A stretch of DNA of 64,000 nt from Pseudomonadota bacterium (lineage in GTDB: Bacteria; Pseudomonadota; Gammaproteobacteria; Acidiferrobacterales; Acidiferrobacteraceae), in contig JAJYPD010000004.1 of the NCBI GenBank assembly GCA_021795715.1, positions 1 through 64,000 on the forward strand. The letters are read 5' to 3'. A program made the translations under genes and the position numbers. Numbering within the stretch: position 1 is the first letter of the stretch; each line of letters starts with the position of its first letter. Positions 37,730 through 46,669 of this stretch are shown one piece after another. Under the pieces are notes generated by a model, which was given only the letters and a program-made list of their open reading frames with translations, was not told where the DNA came from and did not search any database.

Positions 37730-38036
37730 TACGAAGTTTCCTCAAGTTAGGAGAATACGAATACCCGGCGGCTCAGGACGGCAAAACCAATTGGCTGCCC
37801 GAATGTAAACGCAAGTCAAAGCGAAAACTAATCAGTAATCCGCTGATCCGCATAAAGCGTGCTTATTTCAGATGCACCTTACTTAAGTATCTGCTTATTT
37901 AATATAGAGCAATGTAAGAAAATACTTAAGGAACGTACGCCCCGCACAGGGCAGTCCATTGTGCGTGTTTTCCCGGGCGCGGGCAAGATGACGCGTCCGG
38001 AGTGCGCCGGGTAGACACGTTCTAAAAACGGACTCT
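37730..38036. promoter_or_regulatory. AT-rich control region of sat-aprBA with inverted repeat
   Basis: No gene in about 307 bases. The centre (37820-37935) is strikingly AT-rich for this genome. It holds CTTAAGTAT (37882-37890) and its exact inverse ATACTTAAG (37922-37930), 31 bases apart, each built on a TACTTAAG/ACTTAAGT core. On the minus strand a possible -35/-10 pair lies between or over the two copies. They could be operators of a regulator of sulfur oxidation genes. Confidence 0.5.
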
Positions 38037-38441
38037 TCAGCGGTTGGATGGCGGCGTCAGCATTTTGATGCGTGTCGTATCGTAGCGGAGCCGGGTCTGG
38101 ATCCGTTCTATGGCCGCGGCGCGGCGCGCCTGCAATTGCCGGTTGCGCGGCATCGGCGTCGCGAGCAGCGCCTGCAGGGCATGCGCCCAGCGGCTTTTGT
38201 CGGCGTACAGCCCGGGGAGGCGGGCCGCCGGCCGCGGGGCGGGCGGGGGCGGGCGCCCGGGCGGATGCGGCTCTCTGCCGATGGCGACCACATGCAGGCG
38301 GCCGCGGCAGCCTGCCGGCCGATGATCACTGTAGTGCCAGTGGCCATGCGGCCCGCTGCACTTGAAGACCGTCGCGGACACGGCCGGGGGCAGGCAGGCG
38401 CCGATCAAGGTCAACCGGTGGTACCATCGCAGGTTTCGCAT
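38037..38441 (-). CDS. Small exported protein, DUF4124-like
   Basis: A protein of 134 residues from the ATG at 38441 (frame open to 38477, overlapping the divergent gene). Signal peptide LTLIGACLPPAVSA, then ATVFKCSGPHGHWHYSDHRP, the pattern of DUF4124 (Y/F-K-C-x5-G-x-x-x-Y-S-D-x-P). Then a Pro-rich linker and a basic helix. Function of the family is unknown. Confidence 0.65.
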   Translation of the reverse strand: MRNLRWYHRLTLIGACLPPAVSATVFKCSGPHGHWHYSDHRPAGCRGRLHVVAIGREPHPPGRPPPPAPRPAARLPGLYADKSRWAHALQALLATPMPRNRQLQARRAAAIERIQTRLRYDTTRIKMLTPPSNR

Positions 38442-38464
38442 GCTCAGAAACCTAGGGTAGGACC

Positions 38465-39223
38465 ATGCCTGAGTCAATGACGCGCGCGGCCATTCTCTTC
38501 GCCGTGGCCTTCGTCGCCAATGGGTTCGCGGCCATGGCCGGGGGTGGCGTGGGCCTCATCCAGCTGCCGGCCCTCTTGCTGCTGGGGCTCGCGTTCCCGC
38601 AGGCGCTTGCAACCCACAAGGTTGCCAGCGTGGCGCTCGGCCTTGGGGCTGCAGCGCGTTACGCGCGGCGCGTGACATTCGAACGCACGCTGCTCGTCAT
38701 CATGCTGACGGCCGGGCTTCCGGGTGCGCTGATCGGCGCTTTGGCGATGCTGGTCGTTCCGGGCCAGGCCGCGCGCTGGGTCCTCGGATTCCTGACCATC
38801 GCGCTCGGGTTTTACTCGTTGTCACGCCGCGACATGGGGCAACGGCACGAACCGCGCCACCGCGATCCGGCCGGGCTTGCCATCGGCGCCGCCGTGCTGT
38901 TCCTGATCGGCCTGCTAAACGGCTCCATCACCGCCGGCACCGGGCTTTTTTCGACGCTATGGCTGGTGCGCTGGTTCGGCCTCGATTATAAGCGGGCGGT
39001 CACCTATACGCTCGTTTTCGTCGGCATCGGCTGGAACGCCACCGGTGCGGCCGCCTTGGGTGCATTCGGCGCGGTCGCCTGGCCATGGCTGCCGCCACTC
39101 CTTGCGGGCGCTCTCGCCGGCAGCTATGCGGGCGCGCACGTGGCGCTGGGCCGCGGCAACAAATGGATCAAGACCGCCTTCGAGATCGTGACGATCGCCG
39201 TGGGCGCCCGCCTGCTCTTTTGA
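38465..39223 (+). CDS. TauE/SafE (TSUP) family membrane transporter
   Basis: A membrane protein of 252 residues with about eight helices. Family features: an N-terminal GFAAMAGGGVGLIQLPALLL and a repeat-like second half (INGSITAGTGLFSTLWLVRW is close to it). TSUP members move sulfur-containing anions such as sulfite, sulfoacetate or thiosulfate. In a sulfur oxidiser a sulfite/sulfur-anion role is attractive but unproven. Divergent from the DUF4124-like gene and convergent with pyrE. Confidence 0.85.
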   Translation: MPESMTRAAILFAVAFVANGFAAMAGGGVGLIQLPALLLLGLAFPQALATHKVASVALGLGAAARYARRVTFERTLLVIMLTAGLPGALIGALAMLVVPGQAARWVLGFLTIALGFYSLSRRDMGQRHEPRHRDPAGLAIGAAVLFLIGLLNGSITAGTGLFSTLWLVRWFGLDYKRAVTYTLVFVGIGWNATGAAALGAFGAVAWPWLPPLLAGALAGSYAGAHVALGRGNKWIKTAFEIVTIAVGARLLF

Positions 39224-39227
39224 GACG

Positions 39228-39881
39228 TCAGCCGGGTACGCCGTAGCGCGCGCGGTAGGTGCGGATGGCGGGCACATGGTCATCGAGACCCGCGCGCGTC
39301 TCCAGGTAGGCGAGCAGGCCCGACAGGCGGGCCAGGCGGATTACCGGCACGCCATGGCGCGCCTCGATTTCGTTCACTGCGGAGCGCTCATTCTGGCCGC
39401 GTTCTTCCCGGTCCAAGGCGATGGCGACACCGGCCAATCTCGCTCCGGCCGCCTCGATGAGCGCCACCGACTCGCCGACCGAGGTACCCGCGGAGATGAC
39501 GTCATCGACGACCAGGATCCGGCCGCACAACGGGGGGCCGACGATGGTGCCGCCTTCGCCGTGATCCTTGGCCTCCTTGCGGTTGAAGGCGAAAGGCTTG
39601 TCGATACCGAACCGGTTGGCCGCGCCGATGGCGACGGCCACGGCGAGCGGAATGCCCTTGTAGGCCGGCCCAAACAACATGTCATAGGCCAGTCCCTGCG
39701 CATCGATCGCCTGGGCGTACAGTTCCCCCAGACGAGCCATCGCCGCACCGGTGGTGAACGCGGCGGCGTTGAAAAAATACGGGCTCACGCGGCCGGATTT
39801 CAGGGTGAATTCGCCAAACCGCAATGCGCCGCAGCGGATGGCCAGATCAAAGAATTCCTGTTCGGTGTGATTGGCCGGCAT
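39228..39881 (-). CDS. pyrE: Orotate phosphoribosyltransferase
   Basis: A protein of 217 residues. The PRPP-binding motif ILVVDDVISAGTSVGES and the N-terminal FGEFTLKSGRVSPYFFNA are the PyrE signatures; the substrate loop KEAKDHGEGG carries the mobile catalytic Lys/His. It converts orotate and PRPP to OMP. Normal length for gammaproteobacterial PyrE. Nine bases separate it from the upstream exonuclease gene, so cotranscription is likely; the rest of the pyr genes in the window are at 52-54.7 kb. Confidence 0.95.
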   Translation of the reverse strand: MPANHTEQEFFDLAIRCGALRFGEFTLKSGRVSPYFFNAAAFTTGAAMARLGELYAQAIDAQGLAYDMLFGPAYKGIPLAVAVAIGAANRFGIDKPFAFNRKEAKDHGEGGTIVGPPLCGRILVVDDVISAGTSVGESVALIEAAGARLAGVAIALDREERGQNERSAVNEIEARHGVPVIRLARLSGLLAYLETRAGLDDHVPAIRTYRARYGVPG

Positions 39882-39890
39882 ATGTGATCC

Positions 39891-40676
39891 TCAAGGATAA
39901 TCGTACTCTATCGTAAGCGGCGCATGATCCGAAAAGCGCAGGTCGCGATAGATCTCACCCCGCCGGGCGCAGCCCGCCAGGGCCGGTGTGGCGACGTGGT
40001 AGTCGATCCGCCATCCGACATTATTCTCCCATGCCCGCCCCCGGTTGCTCCACCAGGTGTAGCCCTCGCCGGTGGCCTCGGGGTAGAGCCAGCGGTAGAC
40101 GTCGACCAGGCCGACCGGCCCGAACACTTCATCGAGCCACGCGCGCTCCTCCGGCAGGAAGCCCGAGTTCTTCTGGTTGCTGCGCCAGTTTTTCAGGTCT
40201 TGTTGGGTGTGGGCGACATTCCAGTCGCCACAGAGCAGGATCGACCGATCGCTGGTTGCGAGCGTGCGCAGTTGCGGCGTGAACTCGTCGATGAAGCGGA
40301 ACTTCGCCGCCTGGCGTTCGGGTGAACTCGAGCCGGACGGCACGTACACCGACACCACCGACAGCTTGCCGAAGTCCGCCTGGATATAGCGGCCTTCGGC
40401 GTCGAACTCGGCGACGCCAATGCCCTCGATCAGCCGGTCCGGCTGGTGCTTGCGGCGAAAGTAGAGCCCGACGCCGCTATAACCGGGTCGCTCGGCGAAA
40501 TGGAAGGCGCCCTCGTATCCGTCCGGCGCGAGCATCTGCGCCGTCAGGTCGGCGCGGCGCGCCTTCAGTTCCTGAACGCAGATCACATCCGCATCCTGCG
40601 CGGCGAGCCAAGCGAAAAAGCCCTTGCCGGCGGCGGCGCGGATGCCATTTAGGTTAAGTGTGATGATACGCAGCAT
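39891..40676 (-). CDS. xth: Exodeoxyribonuclease III family AP endonuclease
   Basis: A protein of 261 residues of the endonuclease/exonuclease/phosphatase fold. Catalytic blocks: ITLNLNGIRAA (Asn), VICVQELKAR (Glu metal ligand), LCGDWNVAHTQQDL (Asp/Asn) and the C-terminal FSDHAPLTIEY (Asp-His pair). Removes AP sites and 3' blocks in base excision repair. The short ExoA/XthA subgroup is usual next to pyrE in proteobacteria. Confidence 0.93.
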   Translation of the reverse strand: MLRIITLNLNGIRAAAGKGFFAWLAAQDADVICVQELKARRADLTAQMLAPDGYEGAFHFAERPGYSGVGLYFRRKHQPDRLIEGIGVAEFDAEGRYIQADFGKLSVVSVYVPSGSSSPERQAAKFRFIDEFTPQLRTLATSDRSILLCGDWNVAHTQQDLKNWRSNQKNSGFLPEERAWLDEVFGPVGLVDVYRWLYPEATGEGYTWWSNRGRAWENNVGWRIDYHVATPALAGCARRGEIYRDLRFSDHAPLTIEYDYP

Positions 40677-40694
40677 GCAAGCCTCGGGTGCGCG

Positions 40695-42158
40695 TCAGCG
40701 CGCGGGTGCCGGATCGCCGTCGCCATCGCCGTTTTGCTGGATCTGCGTAAGCATCCGCCGCGCGGCCGGCAGGAACGCATAGGCCGGAAAAGCGAGGAAA
40801 AATGTGAGGAAAAAGTATTCCCCGTAACCAAGATCATGCGCGCCAAAGCCACTGACGAAGCCGGCCAGCCGCGCACTGACGCTAAAGAGTGAAGACAGCA
40901 GCGCGTACTCGGTCGCGGCGCGCTGCTTGCGCACGATAGCCATCAGAAACGCAAGAAATGCCGCCGTGCCGAGCCCGCCGCAGAAGGATTCGAGACCGCT
41001 TACGCTGTAGATGAGCAGCTGGTGGGCGAGGGGAATGGCCATCCCCTGCGCCTGGCGGGGCAGCCATGCCGCACAGGCGGCGTAACCGAGATTGGGCGCC
41101 ACCTGCACGAGCCCGAGCGCCCACAGCGCCCGGTAGATGCCGAGCCGGTCTGTGAGAATCCCGCCGATCAGTCCACCCAGCACGGACAGGCCGATGCCGA
41201 GAATCACCGACACGACACCGATCTGTGCGGCACTAAAACCCCGATCCACCCAGAAGGGCTTGATCATAAAGCCGATCGCGCTGTCACCGAGCTTGTAGAG
41301 CAAAATGAAGGCGAACACCGGCCAGATTCCGGGGCGGCCCGTGATCTCGAGCAACGCGCCAAAAAGGGGGCCGCCGCCGGCGGCCGCCGCCGTGCGCCGG
41401 CGCGCGACACTGACAAGCCACAGCGCGGTCAAGAAGGCGCCCGTGTACACAAACAGGTGGGGTACGTCGCGTGTCCAGTGCAGCCCGTCGTTGAGCAGCC
41501 AGAGCGCGCCCATCAACAGCGTCAGCACCAGCGCCAAAGCGCGCGGACGGTGCATCAGCGAGCGCAGTTCCGCGCCGACCGACTGCTCGCCTGGGTGTGT
41601 CCGGTGCGCTTCACGGGGCGCGCGCAGGCAAGCGATGCCGTCGATGACGAGGAGGGCGGCGGCCAGCACATAGGCGATGCGCCAGCCGACATAGGAACTG
41701 GCGATCAGAACCAGGCCCGCCATCAGCATACCGGCCCGGTAAAAGCCGATACGCAGGCCGTTGCCGACGCCCATTTCGCCTACTTTCAGAAGTTCGAGCG
41801 TGTACCCGTCGATGGCGATGTCATTGGTCGATGACAGCATCGTGAAGCAGCCGATGGCGATCAAGGCGCTGTGGCCGATACCGGCGACGAACGCCAGTTC
41901 GCCCAGGGCGAGCGCCATCAGCAGATCGGCGCCGAGCATCCACAGGCGGTGATGCCGGAAATGGTCGACCGCCGGCGCCCACAGGAATTTGAGGGTCCAG
42001 GGAAGGCCAAGGAGACTGATGATGCCGATCTGGTCCAGCGAGGCGTGCTGTTCGCGGAAGGCGACCGGAAAGACATCCGTGAACAGCCCAAAGGGAAGAC
42101 CTTCGGCGATGTAGAGCACGGCGACCCAGAACAGGCGCCGGCGCGTCGCCCGATCCAT
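40695..42158 (-). CDS. AmpG-like major facilitator transporter
   Basis: A protein of 487 residues from the ATG at 42158 (frame open to 42197), with twelve or more membrane helices. The AmpG subfamily N-terminal pattern is present: LYIAEGLPFGLFTDVFPVAF, then LPWTLKFLWAPAVDHF, then SSTNDIAIDGYTLELL. AmpG imports anhydromuropeptides for cell-wall recycling, but related MFS proteins move other substrates, so the substrate is not certain. Its start overlaps the metW end in the gene order metX-metW-this gene. Confidence 0.8.
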   Translation of the reverse strand: MDRATRRRLFWVAVLYIAEGLPFGLFTDVFPVAFREQHASLDQIGIISLLGLPWTLKFLWAPAVDHFRHHRLWMLGADLLMALALGELAFVAGIGHSALIAIGCFTMLSSTNDIAIDGYTLELLKVGEMGVGNGLRIGFYRAGMLMAGLVLIASSYVGWRIAYVLAAALLVIDGIACLRAPREAHRTHPGEQSVGAELRSLMHRPRALALVLTLLMGALWLLNDGLHWTRDVPHLFVYTGAFLTALWLVSVARRRTAAAAGGGPLFGALLEITGRPGIWPVFAFILLYKLGDSAIGFMIKPFWVDRGFSAAQIGVVSVILGIGLSVLGGLIGGILTDRLGIYRALWALGLVQVAPNLGYAACAAWLPRQAQGMAIPLAHQLLIYSVSGLESFCGGLGTAAFLAFLMAIVRKQRAATEYALLSSLFSVSARLAGFVSGFGAHDLGYGEYFFLTFFLAFPAYAFLPAARRMLTQIQQNGDGDGDPAPAR

Positions 42159-42162
42159 GCGT

Positions 42163-42762
42163 TCAGGCACGCCGGAACCGGTACAGCGCAATTTCACCCA
42201 GCAGATTTGGAAAGAGCCGCAGGCCCAGCCGCCGCCGGTGTTCGTGATCGACGACTTCCGACTCGAGGATGCGGATGCCCTCCTTGCGGCACAGATCCTC
42301 GAAATCCTGCAATGTGCAAAGGTGTATGTTGGGCGTGTTGTACCATTCGTGCGGCAAAGCCCGTGACACCGGCATACGGCCGCGCAGGAGCTGCACCCGG
42401 CTCACCCAGTAGCCAAAGTTCGGAAAGGTGACGATTCCTTCAGTGCCCACACGCAGCATCTCCCGCAACAGCCGCTCCGGGTATTTGACCGCCTGCAGAG
42501 TCAGCGACAGGATGACGTAATCGAACGAATGGTCGTCGAATTCCGACAATCCTGCGTCGAGGTCGGTCTGGATGACATTGACACCGCGGCGAATCGATTC
42601 GGTCACGTGCTGGTCATCGAGCTCGAGGCCATAGCCGCTGACCTTCTTGGTCCGCGCCAGCGTGTCGAGCAAAGTGCCATCACCGCAGCCCAGATCGAGA
42701 ACCCGGCTTTGCGGCCGGATCCAGTCGGCGATGATGCGGAAGTCCAGGCGCCGGCCGTTCAT
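42163..42762 (-). CDS. metW: Methionine biosynthesis protein MetW
   Basis: A SAM-methyltransferase-fold protein of 199 residues: [18 protein letters not shown] is motif I, followed by the MetW features [28 protein letters not shown] and the Y-N-T-P-N-I-H-L-C segment. MetW works with MetX in homoserine acylation; its exact step is not fully settled. Start overlaps the metX stop by 4 bases. Confidence 0.94.
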   Translation of the reverse strand: MNGRRLDFRIIADWIRPQSRVLDLGCGDGTLLDTLARTKKVSGYGLELDDQHVTESIRRGVNVIQTDLDAGLSEFDDHSFDYVILSLTLQAVKYPERLLREMLRVGTEGIVTFPNFGYWVSRVQLLRGRMPVSRALPHEWYNTPNIHLCTLQDFEDLCRKEGIRILESEVVDHEHRRRLGLRLFPNLLGEIALYRFRRA

Positions 42763-43895
42763 GCGGCAGCCACCCGTTCCATGTAGGCGCTGAAGATGTC
42801 CACATAGCGCGGGATGCGCATGAGGAACGCGTCATGACCGTGGGGCGCCTTGATCTCGGCGTAACTGACATCGAGATCGTTGTCATGCAAAGCCTTGACG
42901 ATCTCCCGCGAGCGCGCGGGCGGAAACCGCCAGTCGCTGGTGAAAGACAAAACAAGACTTGCGGCCTGCACCCGGGCGAGCGCCCGTGACAGATCGCCCT
43001 CCGTCTCGCCGGCCGGATCGAAGTAATCGAGCGCCTTGGTCATGAGCAGATAGGTGTTGGCATCGAAACGGCCCACGAAGGTATCTGCCTGATGGCGCAG
43101 GTAGCTCTCCACTTCGAACGCCACCTGGTAGTCGAAATTGAGCTTCCCGCCGCGGATGTCCCGGCCGAACTTCTGCCGCATGATGTCTTCGGACAGGTAG
43201 GTGATGTGGCCGAGCATGCGCGCGATGCGCAAACCGCGCCGCGGTTCGGTGCCGTGATCGTAGAAGCGGCCGCCATGGAAGTCGGGGTCCGTCAGGATCG
43301 CCTGCCGCGCGACCTCGTTGAAGGCGATGTTCTGCGCGGTCAGTTTCGGCGCCGCGGCAATGATGATGGCATGGCGCAGCCGTGTCGGATAATCGATGGC
43401 CCAACGCAGCGCCTGCATGCCGCCCAGACTGCCGCCGACCACCGCCGCCCACTGCGTGATGCCGAGGGCATCGGCGAGCCGTGCCTGGGTCTCGACCCAG
43501 TCCCGCACGGTCACCATCGGGAAATCCGGGCCGTAGGGGCGTCCGGTCACGGGATTCACCGAGGCAGGCCCCGTCGATCCATAGCAGCTGCCGATGTTGT
43601 TGCAGGCCACCACAAAAAAGCGCCGCGTGTCGATGCTCTTGCCCGGGCCGATATGCTGCTCCCACCATCCCGGTTTTGTGTCTTCGGCGCTGTGGTAACC
43701 CGCCACGTGGTGGCTGCCGCTCAGGGCGTGACAGACCAGCACGGCGTTGCTGTGGTCACTGTTGAGTGTCCCGTAGGTCTCGTAGACGAGCTCGTAGGAC
43801 GCGAGCACCCCGCCGCTGCTCAGAAGGAGCGGCTGTTCGATGCGCAGCCGGAGCGGGGTCACAAGCCCCACGGAATCAGGCGGTATGGCTTTCAC
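42759..43895 (-). CDS. metX: Homoserine O-acyltransferase MetX
   Basis: An alpha/beta-hydrolase of 378 residues. The nucleophile serine is in [13 protein letters not shown], with the substrate loop [16 protein letters not shown] and the C-terminal Asp/His (HGHDAFL). MetX transfers an acetyl or succinyl group to homoserine, the first committed step to methionine. Many gammaproteobacterial MetX enzymes paired with MetW are succinyltransferases, so the donor is open. Confidence 0.94.
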   Translation of the reverse strand: MKAIPPDSVGLVTPLRLRIEQPLLLSSGGVLASYELVYETYGTLNSDHSNAVLVCHALSGSHHVAGYHSAEDTKPGWWEQHIGPGKSIDTRRFFVVACNNIGSCYGSTGPASVNPVTGRPYGPDFPMVTVRDWVETQARLADALGITQWAAVVGGSLGGMQALRWAIDYPTRLRHAIIIAAAPKLTAQNIAFNEVARQAILTDPDFHGGRFYDHGTEPRRGLRIARMLGHITYLSEDIMRQKFGRDIRGGKLNFDYQVAFEVESYLRHQADTFVGRFDANTYLLMTKALDYFDPAGETEGDLSRALARVQAASLVLSFTSDWRFPPARSREIVKALHDNDLDVSYAEIKAPHGHDAFLMRIPRYVDIFSAYMERVAAA

Positions 43896-43955
43896 GGGTT
43901 CTGCAATCCACGAAAGCCCCGCAGTGTACTGACTGACCGATGGGGCTGCAATGCG

Positions 43956-44381
43956 CTAGTGGTGGTGTTCGCCATCGCCGTGATCATGACCGCAGCAACC
44001 CTGGTGGTCATGATCTTCGTGCCCAGACTGCTCGGCGACTTCCCGGCGGATTTCATCCATGTCCAGCGCCCGCGCCTGGCTGATGACCTCTTCCAGGGCC
44101 TTGCGCGGAAGGCTGCCCGGCTGCGAAAAAAGGATGATCTGCTCGCGGAAGATCATGAGCGTCGGAATGGAGCGTACCTGGAAATGTGCGGCCAGCTCCT
44201 GTTCCGCCTCGGTGTTGAGCTTGGCGAAGACGATGTCCTTGTGCTGTTCGGATGCCTCCTCGAAGATGGGACCGAACGCGCGACAGGGTGCGCACCAAGG
44301 CGCCCAGAAATCGACAATGACGAATGGGTTGCTGTCGATCAGGTCCTCGAAATTCTCTTTTGTTGCCTCTACCGTAGCCAT
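43956..44381 (-). CDS. Thioredoxin with CAPC active site and His/Cys metal-binding tail
   Basis: A protein of 141 residues from the ATG at 44381. Residues 1-110 are a thioredoxin fold with WCAPC (C30, C33), Ala replacing the Gly of the standard CGPC, and the cis-Pro in SIPTLMIF. The last 25 residues are an unusual tail with alternating His, Asp and Gly plus a CC pair (HEDHDHQGCCGHDHG and EHHH at the end), very likely metal binding (Zn, Cu or Ni). This joins a thiol reductase and a metal-binding segment. Confidence 0.88.
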   Translation of the reverse strand: MATVEATKENFEDLIDSNPFVIVDFWAPWCAPCRAFGPIFEEASEQHKDIVFAKLNTEAEQELAAHFQVRSIPTLMIFREQIILFSQPGSLPRKALEEVISQARALDMDEIRREVAEQSGHEDHDHQGCCGHDHGDGEHHH

Positions 44382-44513
44382 GGAGCCCCCTTTTGTGAAC
44401 CCGTAGTATATCGGAAATCCCGGTGGGGCCCGCAATGCGGGGGTGCATCCGCGAGGAGGACGAACGGCACGAGTCTTGCTAAGTTAGACGGGGGGGAGAA
44501 ATGAGGAGAGAGC

Positions 44514-44705
44514 ATGTATCCGAAGCCGGTCTACGAAAGCCTGCCGCTTGCGTACTCCTTGGCGGCCTGGCTGAGTCTGCGTTCACTGCCGTGGCCGTAT
44601 GCGCTGTTGCCGTCTGCCGCGTTTGGCGTGGCGGCGGTACTGGTTGCCGTGCAGCGCTGGCACTACCGGCGCCAGCTGCGCGGCGGGTCCGACGACTCAC
44701 CATGA
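44514..44705 (+). CDS. Small membrane protein of unknown function
   Basis: A protein of 63 residues with GAGGAGAGA directly before the ATG. Two hydrophobic stretches (LPLAYSLAAWLSLRSLPWPY; ALLPSAAFGVAAVLVAV) followed by a basic end (RWHYRRQLRGG). Gene-like by ribosome-binding site and composition; family not recognised. Its end overlaps the end of the TlpA-like gene on the other strand. Confidence 0.6.
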   Translation: MYPKPVYESLPLAYSLAAWLSLRSLPWPYALLPSAAFGVAAVLVAVQRWHYRRQLRGGSDDSP

Positions 44706-45179
44706 CGGGATGTGTTGCGCCCACCACAGGCGCATCCTGAGGCCGGCGGCCGTCGCATAACCGACCACCGCCGCGCGAATGTGCCCTTGCGCGCCGACTA
44801 TGACGGCCGTGGGCAGCGTATTGGCCCCGTAGCGGCGGGCCAATACGCCGCTGGGATCGAGGATGACGGGCGTCTGCCAGTGGTGCCGGCGGGCAAAGCG
44901 GGCCACCGCCGCCGCAGGCGAGCCGGTCGCTACGATCACGGTCGGATAGTGCCGGGCGACGGCCTGGATGGTGCCCTGATCGGCGCGGCAGAAGGGACAC
45001 CAGCTGGCCCAGAAGTCGATCAGGACCACCTGTCCGCGACCTAGGGCGGGCGCGGTTTTGAGCCACGCCGGCGGCAGCGCCGGGGCCGTGGCGGGGACGT
45101 GGCGCGCGAGGTACGCGTTGACACCAAAAACCAGGGCGGCCCCGATCAGTGCATCGCCGAGCAGCCGGCGCAGGCGCAT
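44697..45179 (-). CDS. TlpA/ScsD-like thiol-disulfide oxidoreductase
   Basis: A protein of 160 residues with an N-terminal membrane anchor (LIGAALVFGVNAYL) and a periplasmic thioredoxin fold: VVLIDFWASWCPFCRADQG holds the CPFC active site, and NTLPTAVIV the cis-Pro. Resembles ScsD/TlpA proteins acting in periplasmic thiol redox control or cytochrome c maturation. Its start overlaps the end of yggT by one base. Confidence 0.85.
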   Translation of the reverse strand: MRLRRLLGDALIGAALVFGVNAYLARHVPATAPALPPAWLKTAPALGRGQVVLIDFWASWCPFCRADQGTIQAVARHYPTVIVATGSPAAAVARFARRHHWQTPVILDPSGVLARRYGANTLPTAVIVGAQGHIRAAVVGYATAAGLRMRLWWAQHIPSW

Positions 45180-45748
45180 CAGAGCAGCGCGGTGCCCAGT
45201 TGATGCAGGGGCCCTACGACCAGGATGTCGATCAGCTCGAACACGATGACGACGATGATCGGGGAAAGGTCGATGCCGGAGATCAGCGGCAACAGGCGCC
45301 GCGCAGGCCGCATGAAGGGCTCCGTCAGGTGAACGGTGAGGTCGGTGAGCGGGTGTTCACCATAGGGATTGACCCAGCCGAGCAGTACCCGCACGAAGAT
45401 CGCCCCGATCAAGACATACAGCGTCATGCGGATGAGGTCGGCAAAGCTCAAGATGAGCAGGCCGCCCAGATGGGGTATGACATTCTGCACCAGCGCGTCG
45501 AGCGCGATCTTGAGCGCCTCGAGCATCAGCAGCAAAACGGCCGACGCCAGATCGATACCCATGAATCCGGGAATGAGCCGCCTAAGCGGCCGCAGCGGCG
45601 CGTTCGTCAGCCGCACGACAAACTGGGAAAACGGGTTGTAAAAGTCGGCATGGGTCAACTGCAGGAGAAAACGCAGCAACACCAGGAAGATGTACATGCC
45701 AAAGAGCGTTTCGATCAGAAACGCCAATGCCTGACTGAGGTAGCTCAT
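45179..45748 (-). CDS. yggT: YggT family membrane protein
   Basis: A protein of 189 residues with two YggT repeats, each with two membrane helices and the family motif N-P-F/Y-x-x-x-V/L (DFYNPFSQFVVRLTNAPLRP; VNPYGEHPLTDLTVHLTEPF). Function is not established; implicated in osmotic shock tolerance or division-site processes. Its start overlaps proC by 4 bases, the conserved proC-yggT order. Confidence 0.92.
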   Translation of the reverse strand: MSYLSQALAFLIETLFGMYIFLVLLRFLLQLTHADFYNPFSQFVVRLTNAPLRPLRRLIPGFMGIDLASAVLLLMLEALKIALDALVQNVIPHLGGLLILSFADLIRMTLYVLIGAIFVRVLLGWVNPYGEHPLTDLTVHLTEPFMRPARRLLPLISGIDLSPIIVVIVFELIDILVVGPLHQLGTALL

Positions 45749-46563
45749 ACGGCGCCCAGTTCCTCACCGAGCTCGGCGGCCCGCGCCCGAGCGGCTTCCA
45801 CCGCCCTCTCAAACATCTTCATAAAGCCTTGATCCATAAAGGACTGTATAGCACGCTCCGTGGTCCCGTTGGGCGAGGTGACCTGCCGCCGCAAGGTGGC
45901 CGGCGATTCCGTGCCCGCGCCCGCCATGCGCGCTGCCCCAAGCGCGGTCGCCGCCGCCAGTTCGCTGGCGATTAACGCCGGCAGGCCGGCCTGGACCCCT
46001 GCGGCGGCCAGCGCCTCGATCGCCAGGAAAAAATAGGCCGGCCCACTGCCCGAGACCGCCGTCGCGGCATCCATGAGGTCTTCATCGGCCACCCACCAGA
46101 CCGCCGACACCGGCTGCAGCAAAGCCTCCACCCGGGCGCGGTCGTCTGCCGCGATGTCGGCCGCCGCATACAGCACGGTGGCGCCTGCCCGGATCAGCGC
46201 GGGTGTATTGGGCATGGCCCGCACCACCCGGTCGCTGTGAAACCATCGCCGCAGGGCGTCTGTGCGGATGCCTGCGGCCACCGAAACGATGAGGGGATGG
46301 CCGGTGGCGACGCCGGCGGCGATCTCGCGGGCGAGCGCTGCGACATGCTGGGGCTTGACCGCCAGCACGAGGACATCCGCCTGGGCGACGAGCTCGGCCA
46401 GGGTCTTTGCGACGGCGAGGCCTTGTTGCGCGGCCCGCCGCCGGGTGTCGTCCGAGTGATCATAAACCAAGGCGCGCGCAGCCCCGGGCGTTGCCGCCAG
46501 GCCGGCGGCCAATGCGCGCCCCATGTTGCCGGCGCCGATGATACCGATGGTCATGTTCTGCAT
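45745..46563 (-). CDS. proC: Pyrroline-5-carboxylate reductase
   Basis: A protein of 272 residues. N-terminal NAD(P)-binding IGIIGAGNMGRALAAGL; the middle block VVRAMPNTPALIRAGATVL and the C-terminal SGSGPAYFFLAIEALAAAGV and VTSPNGTTERAI are the ProC signatures. Last step of proline synthesis. In many relatives yggS lies between pilT and proC; here the start of proC faces pilT directly and yggS is missing. Confidence 0.95.
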   Translation of the reverse strand: MQNMTIGIIGAGNMGRALAAGLAATPGAARALVYDHSDDTRRRAAQQGLAVAKTLAELVAQADVLVLAVKPQHVAALAREIAAGVATGHPLIVSVAAGIRTDALRRWFHSDRVVRAMPNTPALIRAGATVLYAAADIAADDRARVEALLQPVSAVWWVADEDLMDAATAVSGSGPAYFFLAIEALAAAGVQAGLPALIASELAAATALGAARMAGAGTESPATLRRQVTSPNGTTERAIQSFMDQGFMKMFERAVEAARARAAELGEELGAV

Positions 46564-46669
46564 AGCAGCGGTCTAGTGTAAGGCGCCACGGCCGGGAGTG
46601 AAAGGGCAGCCTTGTCTCGGCGCCTGCGCCCGTTATACTTCAGGTAGCCCTCTCTTTTACGAGTCACAC

